A stretch of DNA of 64,000 nt from Oceanobacillus piezotolerans (lineage in GTDB: Bacteria; Bacillota; Bacilli; Bacillales; Amphibacillaceae): NCBI RefSeq assembly GCF_003665065.1, contig NZ_RCHR01000003.1:62001-126000 (forward strand), written 5' to 3'. Each line of letters begins with the position of its first letter. Position 1 is the first letter of the stretch. Shown here piece by piece: positions 37,900 to 48,478 of the stretch. The notes beneath the pieces are model-generated. The model did not search any database. It was given only the letters and a program-made list of their open reading frames with translations, and was not told where the DNA came from. Both the position numbers and the translations under genes were made by a program.

Positions 37900-37942
37900 A
37901 AAGAGCACATTTACTAGTTTTCTAGAGAATGTGCTCTTTTTT
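37900..37942 (+). terminator. terminator of tRNA-Lys copy 1
   Basis: AAGAGCACATT pairs with AATGTGCTCTT around a CTAG-containing loop, with a T-run. Confidence 0.85.
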
Positions 37943-38087
37943 GTATAAACTAGAGTTATTTATCTTTACTGCCGTGAATCAAAGTACTATTTTAGAGATG
38001 ATATGAAATCTGGTTCATAAATAAAGAGAAATAAAGGTGTTAAAACCAATGCTTGCTAAAAAGATTGTTAAAAAATGTAAAAAAGAC

Positions 38088-38116
38088 TTGCTATGAACTT
38101 GAAGTTGTGATATTAT
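38088..38116 (+). promoter_or_regulatory. promoter of tRNA-Lys copy 2
   Basis: TTGCTA (38088-38093), 17-base spacer, TATTAT (38111-38116); nearly identical surroundings to copy 1. Confidence 0.75.
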
Positions 38117-38138
38117 ATTTAAGTCGTCCAAAAGATAC

Positions 38139-38211
<73 letters not shown>

Positions 38212-38221
38212 TTTACAAAAC

Positions 38222-38263
38222 AAAGAGCACCTTCGCTAGTTTTCTAGCAGAGGTGCTTTTTTG
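38222..38263 (+). terminator. terminator of tRNA-Lys copy 2
   Basis: AAAGAGCACCT and GCTAG pair with CTAGC and AGGTGCTTTTTT. It has diverged from copy 1 with compensating changes that keep the stem. Confidence 0.85.
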
Positions 38264-38328
38264 CTTTCTTATAAAAGGTTTGGCGGGTTGGACCAAACTT
38301 GGAATAAACCACATCATAAAGATGTTTT

Positions 38329-39363
<1,035 letters not shown>

Positions 39364-39530
39364 TTAAAACCTGAAAGGATATGACAACAAGGCTATGAAA
39401 TATTAATAGAGAACGAGTAATAAGAAAAATTCATCCTCTAGAGATCAAAAATTTGTATCTTTTGTATTAACAATTTAGAACCTTTTTTAGTCAGCATCTC
39501 CCCAGAATTCAGAAACAACATTTTATGCTT

Positions 39531-39644
39531 TCATTCTTCTTCCTTTTTTACTATATCATCTTTAAGAGATGCCCAAAATGAAACGAATATAGCTGCAAAC
39601 ATAAAGAGAAAGGGAGCGACAAACATTAGGAAATTATTAAGCAA
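39531..39644 (-). CDS. cydS: CydS, small subunit of cytochrome bd oxidase
   Basis: 37 residues starting from TTG after AAAGGAG, 5 bases after the end of cydB. The sequence has one membrane helix (FLMFVAPFLFMFAAIFVSFWASL) followed by a short KDDIVKKEEE tail. The size, helix and position right behind cydB match the CydS subunit seen in Bacillales bd oxidase. It is short enough to be missed by usual annotation. Confidence 0.8.
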   Translation of the reverse strand: MLNNFLMFVAPFLFMFAAIFVSFWASLKDDIVKKEEE

Positions 39645-39649
39645 AATAA

Positions 39650-40672
39650 TCACTCCTTTTCTTTACGTCCCCGTACATAATCTTCATTAAATAGGAACAG
39701 CTTGAAAATTAGATAGAGGGACGGAAGTAGTAATGAAAGCCCTAGAATAAACGCAACAATGAGTGAAATTGCCATTGCTTGGTTTGTAAATCCTTCATTA
39801 ATAGTCAGGTATGGATAAAGCAGATAAGGGTAATGAGCTGCACCATACCCGAAGAAAGCAAAAGCAAATTGGAAAATCATCAGCCAAACTGCGACATCAT
39901 ATCTCTTTTTATGCCAAATGAGCCAGACAGTTACAATCCACAGGATAAGAGAGATGGCGAACATCCACCATAGATTAAAAATTCTTTCATAATGTGGAGG
40001 ATTATGACTGCTTAATTCATAGACAATTCCACTTGCTGTTAGGATTAAAGGGATTGCCCAAATAAGTGCATACTTTCGGAATAAAGCTGTAGCTGTCTGG
40101 TCTCCTGTTTTATTGGCATACCATGTTAAGAAAACAGCTGAAATGTAGAGTACTGCTATAATGCTTAGAACAACAATCGCCCAAGTTAACGGACTTGCAA
40201 ACAAGGCTTGATAGTCGAGCTTTGGATTCCCTTCTTCTATATAAACAAAACCGCCTTCAGAAATCGTTAAGACAATCGATAAAGAAGCAGGGAAGAGCAG
40301 TCCTGATAAACCATACATAAAAGCATAGCCTTTATGTCCTCTAGAACCATATGTTTCAAATGCATAATAAGCCCCTCTGACCCCAAGGAGAATTAATGCG
40401 ATGCTCCCTGGAACTAAAAATACAGTACCAAAATAATATGCAGTCTGAGGAAAGAAGCCAACAATACCGACAAAGAAAAACACAAAAAATACATTTGTCA
40501 CTTCCCAAACAGGAGATAAATAACGCTGAATAATCTTGGATAATATGTGTTCTTTTCCAGTAATGATGCTATAGGCATTAAAGAATCCAGCGCCATAATC
40601 AATGGAGCCAACAATAATATACCCGAAAAGGAAGAGCCAAAGAACAGATATACCGATTAATTCTAGCATCAT
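39650..40672 (-). CDS. cydB: cytochrome bd ubiquinol oxidase subunit II
   Basis: 340 residues with about eight to nine membrane helices; the N-terminal helix (LWLFLFGYIIVGSIDYGAGFF) and PVWEVTNVFFVFFFVGIVGFFP carry the family pattern. It partners CydA in the membrane to reduce oxygen to water with quinol at low oxygen tension. Its ATG overlaps the cydA stop as ATGA. Confidence 0.93.
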   Translation of the reverse strand: MMLELIGISVLWLFLFGYIIVGSIDYGAGFFNAYSIITGKEHILSKIIQRYLSPVWEVTNVFFVFFFVGIVGFFPQTAYYFGTVFLVPGSIALILLGVRGAYYAFETYGSRGHKGYAFMYGLSGLLFPASLSIVLTISEGGFVYIEEGNPKLDYQALFASPLTWAIVVLSIIAVLYISAVFLTWYANKTGDQTATALFRKYALIWAIPLILTASGIVYELSSHNPPHYERIFNLWWMFAISLILWIVTVWLIWHKKRYDVAVWLMIFQFAFAFFGYGAAHYPYLLYPYLTINEGFTNQAMAISLIVAFILGLSLLLPSLYLIFKLFLFNEDYVRGRKEKE

Positions 40673-42012
40673 GATGGCCCACCACCTTCATACTTGGTAA
40701 TATCTTTTTCAATTGGGTTATTTTTGAACATCCGCCGCAGCACTACAACAGTTCCTACACCTAAAACGAAATATAAAAGGATAAACAGAATGGAAATAAT
40801 CCCAACATATTCACTGGTAGTGGCTGCATCTTGAATTGTTAATAAACCACGAAGAATCCAAGGATATCTGCCTACTTCGGCCATCCACCAGCCAAATTCA
40901 ATCGCAAGGAAAGATAATGGCGCGCCAAGCACGATAATCCAGCGAAACCATTTAGACTTAACAAAGGCCCATCCCATCCTAATTCCGAACCAATATAAAA
41001 GGGCGAGACCCATCATGAAGACACCAATTGATACCATTGAATCAAAATAATAATGGATAATCAAAGGTGGCTGTACCTCTTTTGGGAATTCATTTAAACC
41101 GATTACTTCTGCCATCGGATCACCATGTGCTAGAATGCTTAACGCGTATGGTACCTTTAAGGCATAGCTGACTTCTTGGGTATCTTCGTCTAGTAAGCCC
41201 CACATTAATAGTGGTGCAGCACCTTCTGTCTCAAAATGCCATTCTGCTGCGGCCAGCTTTTCCGGTTGGTATGCAGCTAAATATTTACCAGAAAAGTCAC
41301 CAATAATGGCTGTAGCGATAGAAAAAATAAGACCTATTTTCATTGTCAAATATAGAGCCTTTTTATGATAAACATGGTTGGATCCCTTTAAAAGGCGAAA
41401 AGCAGCTATAGCAGCCATTAGAAAAGCAATGGTCATATAAGCGGTAACAATGACATGCGTCACCTTTGTTGGCATAGCAGGTGTAAACATAGCAGCAAGT
41501 GGATTCACATTTACAATCTGACCATTTACTAGATCAAATCCTTGTGGTGAGTTCATAAATGAATTAACAATGGTAATAAAGAAGGCCGACATTGCACCTC
41601 CTATGGCAACAGGGATTAGCAATAAGAAGTGTTTTTTAGGATTATCGAATCGGTCCCAAGTATATAAATAAATGCCAAGAAAAATAGCTTCGAAAAAGAA
41701 GGCAAAGGTCTCCATAAATAAAGGCAAGGCAATTACGTTTCCCGCAAGCTCCATAAAACTAGGCCATAATAAAGAAAGCTGTAACCCAATAGCTGTTCCA
41801 GTTACCACACCGACAGCGACGGGTACAATAAATCCTTTAGACCAGCGTCTCGCCATAAGGAGATAATGCTCATCATTTCTTTTAATTCCAATCCATTGTG
41901 CAATCATTATTAGTAAGGGGACTCCAACTCCAATTGTTGCATAGATAATATGGAATGAAAGTGTTATTATCGTTAAAAATCTGCTGGCAGCAACAGGGTC
42001 ATCAAAAATCAA
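40669..42012 (-). CDS. cydA: cytochrome bd ubiquinol oxidase subunit I
   Basis: 447 residues from a TTG spaced after GGAGGGGTG; a GTG two codons earlier overlaps that site. Family features are the early helix with SRFLTIITLSFHIIYATIGVG (haem ligand His), the GTAIGLQLSLLWPSFME segment and the conserved ...GWWMAEVGRYPWI... motif. The Q-loop is short, as in Bacillales enzymes. First gene of cydABS. No cydCD follows here. Confidence 0.94.
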   Translation of the reverse strand: MIFDDPVAASRFLTIITLSFHIIYATIGVGVPLLIMIAQWIGIKRNDEHYLLMARRWSKGFIVPVAVGVVTGTAIGLQLSLLWPSFMELAGNVIALPLFMETFAFFFEAIFLGIYLYTWDRFDNPKKHFLLLIPVAIGGAMSAFFITIVNSFMNSPQGFDLVNGQIVNVNPLAAMFTPAMPTKVTHVIVTAYMTIAFLMAAIAAFRLLKGSNHVYHKKALYLTMKIGLIFSIATAIIGDFSGKYLAAYQPEKLAAAEWHFETEGAAPLLMWGLLDEDTQEVSYALKVPYALSILAHGDPMAEVIGLNEFPKEVQPPLIIHYYFDSMVSIGVFMMGLALLYWFGIRMGWAFVKSKWFRWIIVLGAPLSFLAIEFGWWMAEVGRYPWILRGLLTIQDAATTSEYVGIISILFILLYFVLGVGTVVVLRRMFKNNPIEKDITKYEGGGPS

Positions 42013-42107
42013 TGTCACCCCTCCTTATGTGAACTTTCTATAAGATATAGAACATCTTATATCTTGTCCGTATTGCTGTTGATTTATCCAGATAGAAATT
42101 TGCAGAA

Positions 42108-42262
42108 CAAAGGCGCAAGCGCCCGGGTAGCGACGTACGGACTGGACTGAGCCGTAGGAGATAAAGGAAACACGACGCCCGAAGGAAGTCGATGTTGACT
42201 TATCGTACGGAGGTGAGGGAAGTCTCGCTAGTCGCTGGGCGCTGGAGCCGGACGTGGCCGTT
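42108..42262. repeat. GC-rich dispersed repeat-like element of a second type
   Basis: About 155 bases rich in G and C between cydA and the NRDE gene. It begins with the palindrome GGCGCAAGCGCC and ends GGGCGCTGGAGCCGG, with CGTACGG, AGGAGAT and GAAGGAAGTCGATG in between. I recognise this type of element from other Bacillaceae. Only one copy is in the window, so its repeat nature here is from memory. Confidence 0.55.
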
Positions 42263-42309
42263 CTTCAAGCAAGAGTTATACACAGTTCAGAATTTTATAG
42301 TTTCCTAAG

Positions 42310-42338
42310 CATAAAAAAAGCCTTCAAATTGAAGGCTG
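42310..42338 (-). terminator. terminator of the NRDE gene
   Basis: On the minus strand AGCCTTCA pairs with TGAAGGCT around AATT, followed by TTTTTTT. The left arm overlaps the stop codon. Confidence 0.88.
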
Positions 42339-43097
42339 AATGGTAAATTCAAATGTGTTTTCTTGTTTTAAACGTCCTTTTTCAAAGGTCCGCTCCACAA
42401 ATGTAACATTATTATTCTTGTCTATGAGAAGGACAGTAGAGGACCTTGTCCCATATTCGGGAGAGGTAATAAAAAGTGGTGATAGCATTCGCTCCAGCTC
42501 TATTCCAACCCCGGTGTCAGGCAACATGTGATCTGGGGCTCTTTCAGCATCTGCTGTAATTTCAAATAATTTATCAGCGGATACGGAATTAGAGTCTTTG
42601 AAATATCTTGATAAACGTTCCCTTCCTTTCGTTACCTTTGGCCATGGTGTGTTTAAAGTGTGGTTGCTTAAGCCGTGTGTTCCAGGCGCTATTTTCGTAA
42701 TCTTGTCCAATATATTGTTGTAATGAACCAATTCATCTGAATTCCCAACTAACAGATTAAACCCTGCATAATCACTCTTATGTTTTTGTAATCTGGTCAA
42801 AAAATCTCCTGTTTCAGTACTTTGGGATAAAAAGTCCCGCACGATGGCTCCTCTAGAGTGTCTTCCTGTTTCGGGGAGGCGAGGGTCACGATAATTGGTT
42901 AATGCCGCAAATCTCCCTTGTTTAGTAATTCCGAGCCAAGTCCCCATTTGCAGTAGATCTCGGCCAGCTAATATGTATGGAGTATCTTCCCAAAAATGAG
43001 CTTCCTTTGTCGGTCGGTTGTATCCTTCATCACGATTAGCAGTAATGATTAATTTATAGGTTGAATGATCCTGAAAATGAAAATTAATTAAGCACAT
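42324..43097 (-). CDS. NRDE family protein (TANGO2-like)
   Basis: 257 residues starting MCLINF, with the family-naming motif ANRDE at about residue 20. DLLQMGTWLGITKQGRFAALTNYRD and NRDEGYNRPTKEAHFW are typical. The N-terminal Cys suggests an Ntn-type fold, but the reaction is not known. Start ATG follows GAGAGGAGAG. Its upstream region abuts the divergent proline T-box. Confidence 0.85.
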   Translation of the reverse strand: MCLINFHFQDHSTYKLIITANRDEGYNRPTKEAHFWEDTPYILAGRDLLQMGTWLGITKQGRFAALTNYRDPRLPETGRHSRGAIVRDFLSQSTETGDFLTRLQKHKSDYAGFNLLVGNSDELVHYNNILDKITKIAPGTHGLSNHTLNTPWPKVTKGRERLSRYFKDSNSVSADKLFEITADAERAPDHMLPDTGVGIELERMLSPLFITSPEYGTRSSTVLLIDKNNNVTFVERTFEKGRLKQENTFEFTIQPSI

Positions 43098-43168
43098 CTT
43101 CTATACTCTCCTCTCTTTTCATAGTATATATGGTGACTGCTTTCAAACATAATAAATAGTTTTATCTA

Positions 43169-43197
43169 TTGACAAAAACCGTTAAAGTATTGATAAT
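43169..43197 (+). promoter_or_regulatory. promoter of the proBA leader
   Basis: TTGACA (43169-43174), 17-base spacer, GATAAT (43192-43197); transcription would begin near 43204. Confidence 0.85.
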
Positions 43198-43203
43198 AGG
43201 TTA

Positions 43204-43445
43204 AAAAGTGAACGTTAATGAAGGGCTAGTAAATGGCATAAGTTGTGAAAGAGAGCAAAACCTATGAGCTGAAAGGTTTTGTCACAAAATATCCATTGAA
43301 CCTGCCTTCTAGTCTCATGAAAACATGGGCGTCTTATTCACGTTACGAATTCGAGAGGAATGTGCAAGCATTCAATTTAGGTGGTACCGCGGAAGCTCTT
43401 TCGTCCTTTATACAAGGGGATGAATGGGCTTTTTTTGTGCTTTTA
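43204..43445 (+). ncRNA. T-box leader, proline specific (specifier CCT)
   Basis: The T-box sequence AGGTGGTACCGCGG is at 43379-43392. Upstream, the specifier region reads TTGAA-CCT-G with the codon CCT (Pro) at 43301-43303. A terminator (GCTCTTTCGTCC / GGGGATGAATGGGC, T-run, near 43394-43443) follows the T-box. Uncharged tRNA-Pro should stabilise the antiterminator and switch on proBA, located about 140 bases downstream. Confidence 0.9.
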
Positions 43446-43583
43446 ACTTGGGTAGTGACCGTATAAGGCGAGAACAGGAATTCTAAACAGATTACTTTTT
43501 ATCATAACATTGTTATATAAACAGTTAGTAAATCAGTAGTAGAGAAAAGCTCATTAGTGATTTATATAAAGGAGTATGAAAAC

Positions 43584-44687
43584 ATGGCAAAGGAACGGAT
43601 TGTCGTCAAAATTGGAAGTAGTTCGCTCACAAACGAAAAAGGGGAAATAGATGAAGAGAAGCTGACGGAGCATGTACAGGCTATGGCTGCTTTAAGAGAG
43701 GCGAATCATGAAGTAGTTTTAGTGAGTTCTGGTGCAGTTGCGGCAGGTTTTCGTTTATTAGGGTATTCTTCCCGTCCTGTTACACTAAAGGGCAAGCAAG
43801 CGGCAGCAGCAATTGGACAGAGCTTGCTCATCCAGCGTTATATGGACAAATTCCAAGCCTATGATTTAAAAGTAGCATTGCTTTTATTAACACGTTCCGA
43901 TTTCTCCAGTCAAGCAAGATATCGAAATGCTTTTGCAACGATAAGTGAACTATTAGAAAGAGGGATTATCCCCATCATTAATGAAAATGACACCGTGGCT
44001 GTTGATGAACTGACATTCGGCGACAATGATATGCTGTCTGCATTAGTGAGTGGGTTTGTACATGCGGATCGATTAATCATTTTAACGGATATTAATGGCA
44101 TTTACGATAGTAATCCTCGCAAAAATCCTCAGGCACAGAGATATGATTTTATCGAGGAAGTATCAGCCGCGATGATTGAAGGAACAGATGAGTCAGGATC
44201 AAAGGTTGGAACCGGTGGAATGAGGTCCAAGCTGCTAGCTGCAAACACTGCGATCTCTCTGGGGGTACCAGTTTTCATTGGGAAAGGAAATGGAGAGAAG
44301 AAGCTTCTTGAAGTGTTAGAAGAGAAAGGGGACGGAACATATCTTGGCAGGTTCAGGCAACATGGTCTGAATACGAGGAAACAGTGGATTGCCCTTCACT
44401 CCGATATACACGGAAGAATCTATGTAGATAATGGAGCGGAAGAGGCCATTCTTTATCGGGGGAAAAGTCTTTTATCACCGGGAATTACGAAAGTAGAAGG
44501 AACATTTCAGGCTGGGGATGTGGTTGAAGTAATTGGTGCGGGAGAGATCCTTGGAAAAGGGGAAGTAAATTGCTCGTCTGCTGTGCTAATGGAAGTCTTA
44601 CAAACTCATAAGCCAGTCACCAGCCAAGAAGTAATTCATCGCAATAATTGGGTAACACTAAAAAAGGAAGGGGAGAAGAAGAAATGA
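43584..44687 (+). CDS. proB: glutamate 5-kinase
   Basis: First step of proline synthesis: phosphorylates glutamate. 367 residues. Amino acid kinase domain ([59 protein letters not shown]) plus a C-terminal PUA domain (about 275-360). ATG 43584 follows AAAGGAGTATG. Regulated by the upstream proline T-box, overlapping proA by 4 bases. Confidence 0.96.
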   Translation: MAKERIVVKIGSSSLTNEKGEIDEEKLTEHVQAMAALREANHEVVLVSSGAVAAGFRLLGYSSRPVTLKGKQAAAAIGQSLLIQRYMDKFQAYDLKVALLLLTRSDFSSQARYRNAFATISELLERGIIPIINENDTVAVDELTFGDNDMLSALVSGFVHADRLIILTDINGIYDSNPRKNPQAQRYDFIEEVSAAMIEGTDESGSKVGTGGMRSKLLAANTAISLGVPVFIGKGNGEKKLLEVLEEKGDGTYLGRFRQHGLNTRKQWIALHSDIHGRIYVDNGAEEAILYRGKSLLSPGITKVEGTFQAGDVVEVIGAGEILGKGEVNCSSAVLMEVLQTHKPVTSQEVIHRNNWVTLKKEGEKKK

Positions 44688-45931
44688 CCGAGGTACAAGA
44701 GAAAGGAAGAAGAGCAAAACAGGCTAGTTATCAATTGGTGAGCTTGACAACAGAGCAAAAAAATGAGGCATTAGCCAAGATTGCAGATCAGCTTATAGCC
44801 GATGCGCAAAAGTTAATAGAAGCGAACAAAAAAGATCTGGAAATGGGAAAAGAAAAAGGGTTATCGAATGCTATTCTAGACCGGATTTTATTAACGTCCG
44901 AGCGAATCGACGGCATGGCAGAGGGGATAAGGCAAGTCATTGACTTAAAAGATCCAATAGGAGAAACGCTCAAGGCAATAGAAAAGGAAAATGGATTAGT
45001 AATTGAAAAAAGAACCGTTCCAATTGGAGTGGTAGGAATGATTTATGAGGCAAGACCAAATGTAACAGTCGATGCAGCTGCCTTAACTTTAAAAACGGGG
45101 AATGCTGTTTTATTAAGAGGCAGTTCATCAGCTAAATTTTCTAATATTCAATTAGTGGAATCTATTCACACAGCCTTGGCGAAGACGGATATCCCAGTGG
45201 ATGTGGTCCAGCTAATAGAAAATACAAGTAGAGAAGCTGCAAAGGAACTATTTCGCTTAAATGCTTATTTGGATGTTTTGATTCCAAGAGGTGGGAAACA
45301 GCTAATTGAAACAGTCGTTCAGGAGTCAACGGTTCCTGTTATTGAAACTGGCGCTGGCAATTGTCACATCTTTATTGACGAAACCGCAAATGAGGCGATG
45401 GCCACTGAAATTGTTCTTAATGCCAAACTACAGCGGCCTTCTGTTTGTAATGCGGCAGAATCCTTACTGATCCATAAGGATTGGTTTGAGAATAATGGGA
45501 CTGGGATTTTACATGCATTACAAGAGAAGAAAGTGAGCATTCATGCTGATGAAGAAACGCTTGCAGTGTTTCCTGATGCACAGCTAGCTACAGAAGAAGA
45601 TTGGGCAACTGAATATCTTGGCGGAGAGATAAGTGTTAAACTAGTAGAGAATGTTGAAGAAGCGATAGCCCATATTAATCAATATGGAACAAGGCATTCT
45701 GAAGCAATTATTACGGAAGATGAAAATAATGCGAATAGGTTCCTGCAGTCTGTTGATGCTGCAGCGGTATATCATAACGCCTCGACTCGCTTCACAGATG
45801 GATTCGAATTCGGTTATGGGGCTGAGATAGGAATTAGTACACAAAAGCTTCATGCGAGAGGCCCGATGGGATTACAAGCATTAACCTCTTCCAAATACTT
45901 CATAACAGGAAATGGTCAAATCAGGAAGTAA
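44684..45931 (+). CDS. proA: gamma-glutamyl phosphate reductase
   Basis: Second step of proline synthesis, NADPH-dependent reduction. 415 residues, aldehyde dehydrogenase fold. The catalytic Cys is in [34 protein letters not shown] and [23 protein letters not shown] are family signatures. ATG overlaps the proB stop (ATGA) after GGAAGGGGAG. Confidence 0.96.
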   Translation: MTEVQEKGRRAKQASYQLVSLTTEQKNEALAKIADQLIADAQKLIEANKKDLEMGKEKGLSNAILDRILLTSERIDGMAEGIRQVIDLKDPIGETLKAIEKENGLVIEKRTVPIGVVGMIYEARPNVTVDAAALTLKTGNAVLLRGSSSAKFSNIQLVESIHTALAKTDIPVDVVQLIENTSREAAKELFRLNAYLDVLIPRGGKQLIETVVQESTVPVIETGAGNCHIFIDETANEAMATEIVLNAKLQRPSVCNAAESLLIHKDWFENNGTGILHALQEKKVSIHADEETLAVFPDAQLATEEDWATEYLGGEISVKLVENVEEAIAHINQYGTRHSEAIITEDENNANRFLQSVDAAAVYHNASTRFTDGFEFGYGAEIGISTQKLHARGPMGLQALTSSKYFITGNGQIRK

Positions 45932-45965
45932 CTGAGATTGGTTTTTAGTAGAAAGGACGATACGT

Positions 45966-46391
45966 ATGGAATTAACAGTAAAATGGGATGGAAAAATGGC
46001 TTTCTCTGGTGAAACACCATCGGGACACCTAGTTAAGATGGATGCTGCTCCCGAAATTGGCGGAGAAAACACCGGCTCCCGACCGACTGAATTATTATTA
46101 AATGCAGTAGCTGGTTGTACAGGGATAGATTTAATTTCTATCTTAGATAAGATGCGTTTAGAAACTAAAGCTTTTCATATGGAAGTAAAAGCAGAACGTG
46201 CAGGCGAGCATCCGAAACGGTTTACAAACATCCATATTCACTATGTATTAGTTGGAGAATTACCCGAAGATAAGGTGGTTCGTGCCATTAGATTATCGAA
46301 GGATAAATATTGCTCTGTGGCACATTCCTTAAACGCAGAAATAACTGCAAGCTATTCGATAAATGAGGGTGAAAAAATAACATTGGCATAA
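45966..46391 (+). CDS. OsmC/Ohr family protein
   Basis: 141 residues with the OsmC fold. GENTGSRPTELLLNAVAGCTGIDLISIL contains the family Cys. The second Cys is seen as SKDKYCSVAHSL. Such proteins are thiol peroxidases for organic hydroperoxides; the YhfA branch is less well defined. It lies 34 bases after proA and could be read through from it. Confidence 0.85.
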   Translation: MELTVKWDGKMAFSGETPSGHLVKMDAAPEIGGENTGSRPTELLLNAVAGCTGIDLISILDKMRLETKAFHMEVKAERAGEHPKRFTNIHIHYVLVGELPEDKVVRAIRLSKDKYCSVAHSLNAEITASYSINEGEKITLA

Positions 46392-46422
46392 GCCGCCGAT
46401 ATATTGAAATAAACACCGATAA

Positions 46423-46458
46423 AAAAGGGAGCCACCCAAAACCGGGTGATTCCCTTCC
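46423..46458 (-). terminator. terminator between OsmC and luxS
   Basis: AAGGGA-CACCC pairs with GGGTG-TCCCTT. The T-run is on the minus-strand side (TTTTTTA), so it mainly serves luxS, but the stem can also stop the OsmC transcript. Confidence 0.85.
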
Positions 46459-46462
46459 TTCA

Positions 46463-46930
46463 TTACTGGGCAAAAACATGTTGCCATTCGTTACGATTTT
46501 CTAACATTTCACGTGCTAATTCTTTTGCACCTTCTAAACTATGACTTGCCGCCCAGCCGCATTGTACTTCATTACAAGCAGGGACTTCTGTAGCTGTTAA
46601 TACATCATTCAACGTTTTTTCAACGGTATCTAGTATTTCATCATAATTATCATGGTTAAGAACCGTTAAATAAAATCCTGTTTGGCACCCCATGGGGCTT
46701 AAGTCCACTACTGTATTATGATGGTTGCGGATAAGTTCTGCCATCAAATGCTCCAGTGAATGAAGTGCAGGCATTTCCATATGAGTCTTGTTTGGTTGCT
46801 TGAAACGCAAGTCATATTTATGAATAACATCTCCATTTGCACCTTCTGTTACTCCAGCTAAACGAATATAAGGCGCTTTTACTTTTGTATGATCGAGGTT
46901 AAAACTCTCCACATTCATTTTTTTCACCAC
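46463..46930 (-). CDS. luxS: S-ribosylhomocysteine lyase
   Basis: Makes homocysteine and DPD, the AI-2 precursor, in the activated methyl cycle. The zinc site HxxEH is present as HSLEH and the family Cys in [10 protein letters not shown]. The start is uncertain: I use GTG at 46930 after AGGAGTG, giving 155 residues; the next GTG and the ATG of MNVESF are also possible. It is a single gene followed by a terminator. Confidence 0.93.
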   Translation of the reverse strand: MVKKMNVESFNLDHTKVKAPYIRLAGVTEGANGDVIHKYDLRFKQPNKTHMEMPALHSLEHLMAELIRNHHNTVVDLSPMGCQTGFYLTVLNHDNYDEILDTVEKTLNDVLTATEVPACNEVQCGWAASHSLEGAKELAREMLENRNEWQHVFAQ

Positions 46931-47061
46931 TACACGCTCACTCCTCATTACTATGGTAGTTTCATAGTAACATATTTTACCCCTCCCATTAAGCCATCTC
47001 TTTCATCGTTTTACAAACTTATCGTATACTGTAATTAAAACTCAGATTGGGGACCGTAAAA

Positions 47062-48177
47062 ATGGAATTACCATTACATAAGCTAGTTTTACGTAAATTA
47101 AAAATGAAATTGAAAAATCCCTTTTCAACGAGCTATGGAACCGTTCAGGATAAAGAATTTTTCCTTCTGGAATTAATCGACAGAGATGGAAATAGAGGTT
47201 ACGGGGAATCTGTTGCCTTCACCACCCCATGGTATACGGAGGAAACGGTAGCTACAACATTTCATATGTTAGAAGATATACTCATTCCGACTTTACAGAG
47301 TAACATGGTGACCCATCCTGATGAAGTTTCCGAGCTTTTTCTTCCAGTGAAGCGGAATAATATGGCAAAAGCAGCTATTGAAGGAGCTGTATGGGATCTT
47401 TACGCAAAAAGATTGGATATTCCACTAGCGGAAGCGCTTGGAGGAGAGAGAAAAGAAATTGAAGTAGGGATAGCAATAGGTATTCAACCAACGATGAATC
47501 AATTGTTGGAAAAAATACAGGGAGCTTTGGATAATGGCTATAAACGAATCAAGCTAAAAATTAAGCCAGGACTGGATGTAGATCTATTAAGCCAGGTGCG
47601 AAGTCATTTTCCTGCCATATCAATCATGGCAGATGCTAATTCTGCCTATACGTTAGGCGATATAGATCGGTTAAAGAAATTGGATGATCTAAACCTGCTG
47701 ATGATAGAACAGCCGTTGGGCCACGATGATATTATAGACCACGCTAAGCTGCAAGCTGCGATTCAAACACCGATATGCCTTGACGAGAGTATACACTCAG
47801 TTGAAGATGTACGGAAAGCATGGGAGCTTGGAAGCTGCAAGGTAATCAATATTAAAATTGGACGTGTCGGAGGGTTAACGGAGGCTAAGCGGATTCATGA
47901 CTTTTGCTATGAACATGATATAGCTGTATGGTGTGGTGGAATGCTCGAAGCGGGTGTTGGAAGAGCGCATAATATTGCATTGACTAGCCTGCCACAGTTT
48001 GTGTTGCCAGGCGACACAGCTGGTTCCTCACACTATTGGGAACAAGACATTATAAAACCCGAGGTCATTGTGCACGATGGAATCATTAAAGTTCCAAAAA
48101 AACCTGGGATTGGTTATGATATGAATTTCGAAGTGATTGAAAAATATACAGAGTGGAAGAAGGAATATGACTTCTGA
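47062..48177 (+). CDS. menC: o-succinylbenzoate synthase / N-acylamino acid racemase-type enolase
   Basis: 371 residues of the enolase superfamily. The acid-base Lys motif is [10 protein letters not shown]. Metal ligands are in MADANS (Asp), [10 protein letters not shown] (Glu) and CLDES (Asp), followed by the second Lys in [10 protein letters not shown]. Sequence style matches the dual-activity OSBS/NSAR group of Gram-positive bacteria. The men operon is not nearby, so the physiological role (menaquinone or D-amino acid conversion) is open. ATG 47062 follows TTGGGGACC. Confidence 0.85.
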   Translation: MELPLHKLVLRKLKMKLKNPFSTSYGTVQDKEFFLLELIDRDGNRGYGESVAFTTPWYTEETVATTFHMLEDILIPTLQSNMVTHPDEVSELFLPVKRNNMAKAAIEGAVWDLYAKRLDIPLAEALGGERKEIEVGIAIGIQPTMNQLLEKIQGALDNGYKRIKLKIKPGLDVDLLSQVRSHFPAISIMADANSAYTLGDIDRLKKLDDLNLLMIEQPLGHDDIIDHAKLQAAIQTPICLDESIHSVEDVRKAWELGSCKVINIKIGRVGGLTEAKRIHDFCYEHDIAVWCGGMLEAGVGRAHNIALTSLPQFVLPGDTAGSSHYWEQDIIKPEVIVHDGIIKVPKKPGIGYDMNFEVIEKYTEWKKEYDF

Positions 48178-48264
48178 GATAGAGAATCGACCAGAGGTAA
48201 GTTTAGCTTTAAGCGTTTCATTTCATGTAAATAATATTACTTAAGATAGAATTATTGTTTCGTA

Positions 48265-48355
48265 GAGGGTAAAAATCAGAACGCAGACTAAGAAGGCCAC
48301 CTCCTTATGTCTTCGCTTGCTTTATCCTGCAACCTGTAGTCCCACCCTCCACTGA
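48265..48355. other. GC-richer structured segment with inverted ends
   Basis: In the 300-base gene-free stretch ahead of the amino-acid transporter, GAGGGT and ACCCTC lie 75 bases apart. Between them are several short complementary pieces (AAGGCCACCTCCTT and others). No reading frame is convincing. It may be a dispersed repeat or an RNA structure; I cannot name it. Confidence 0.35.
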
Positions 48356-48478
48356 ATGAAGTATTACTTTATTCTTTTTTACATAATAAAACGTCGTCTT
48401 CAGTAAATAATAATTTACGAACCATTAATTATGTATTATACTAATAATTCTTATAAACTTACTGGGGGTTAATAAAAG

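Noticed and set aside
43245..43466. 73-codon frame between the NRDE gene and proB
   Set aside because: It covers the T-box leader; the RNA motif and specifier explain the sequence better.
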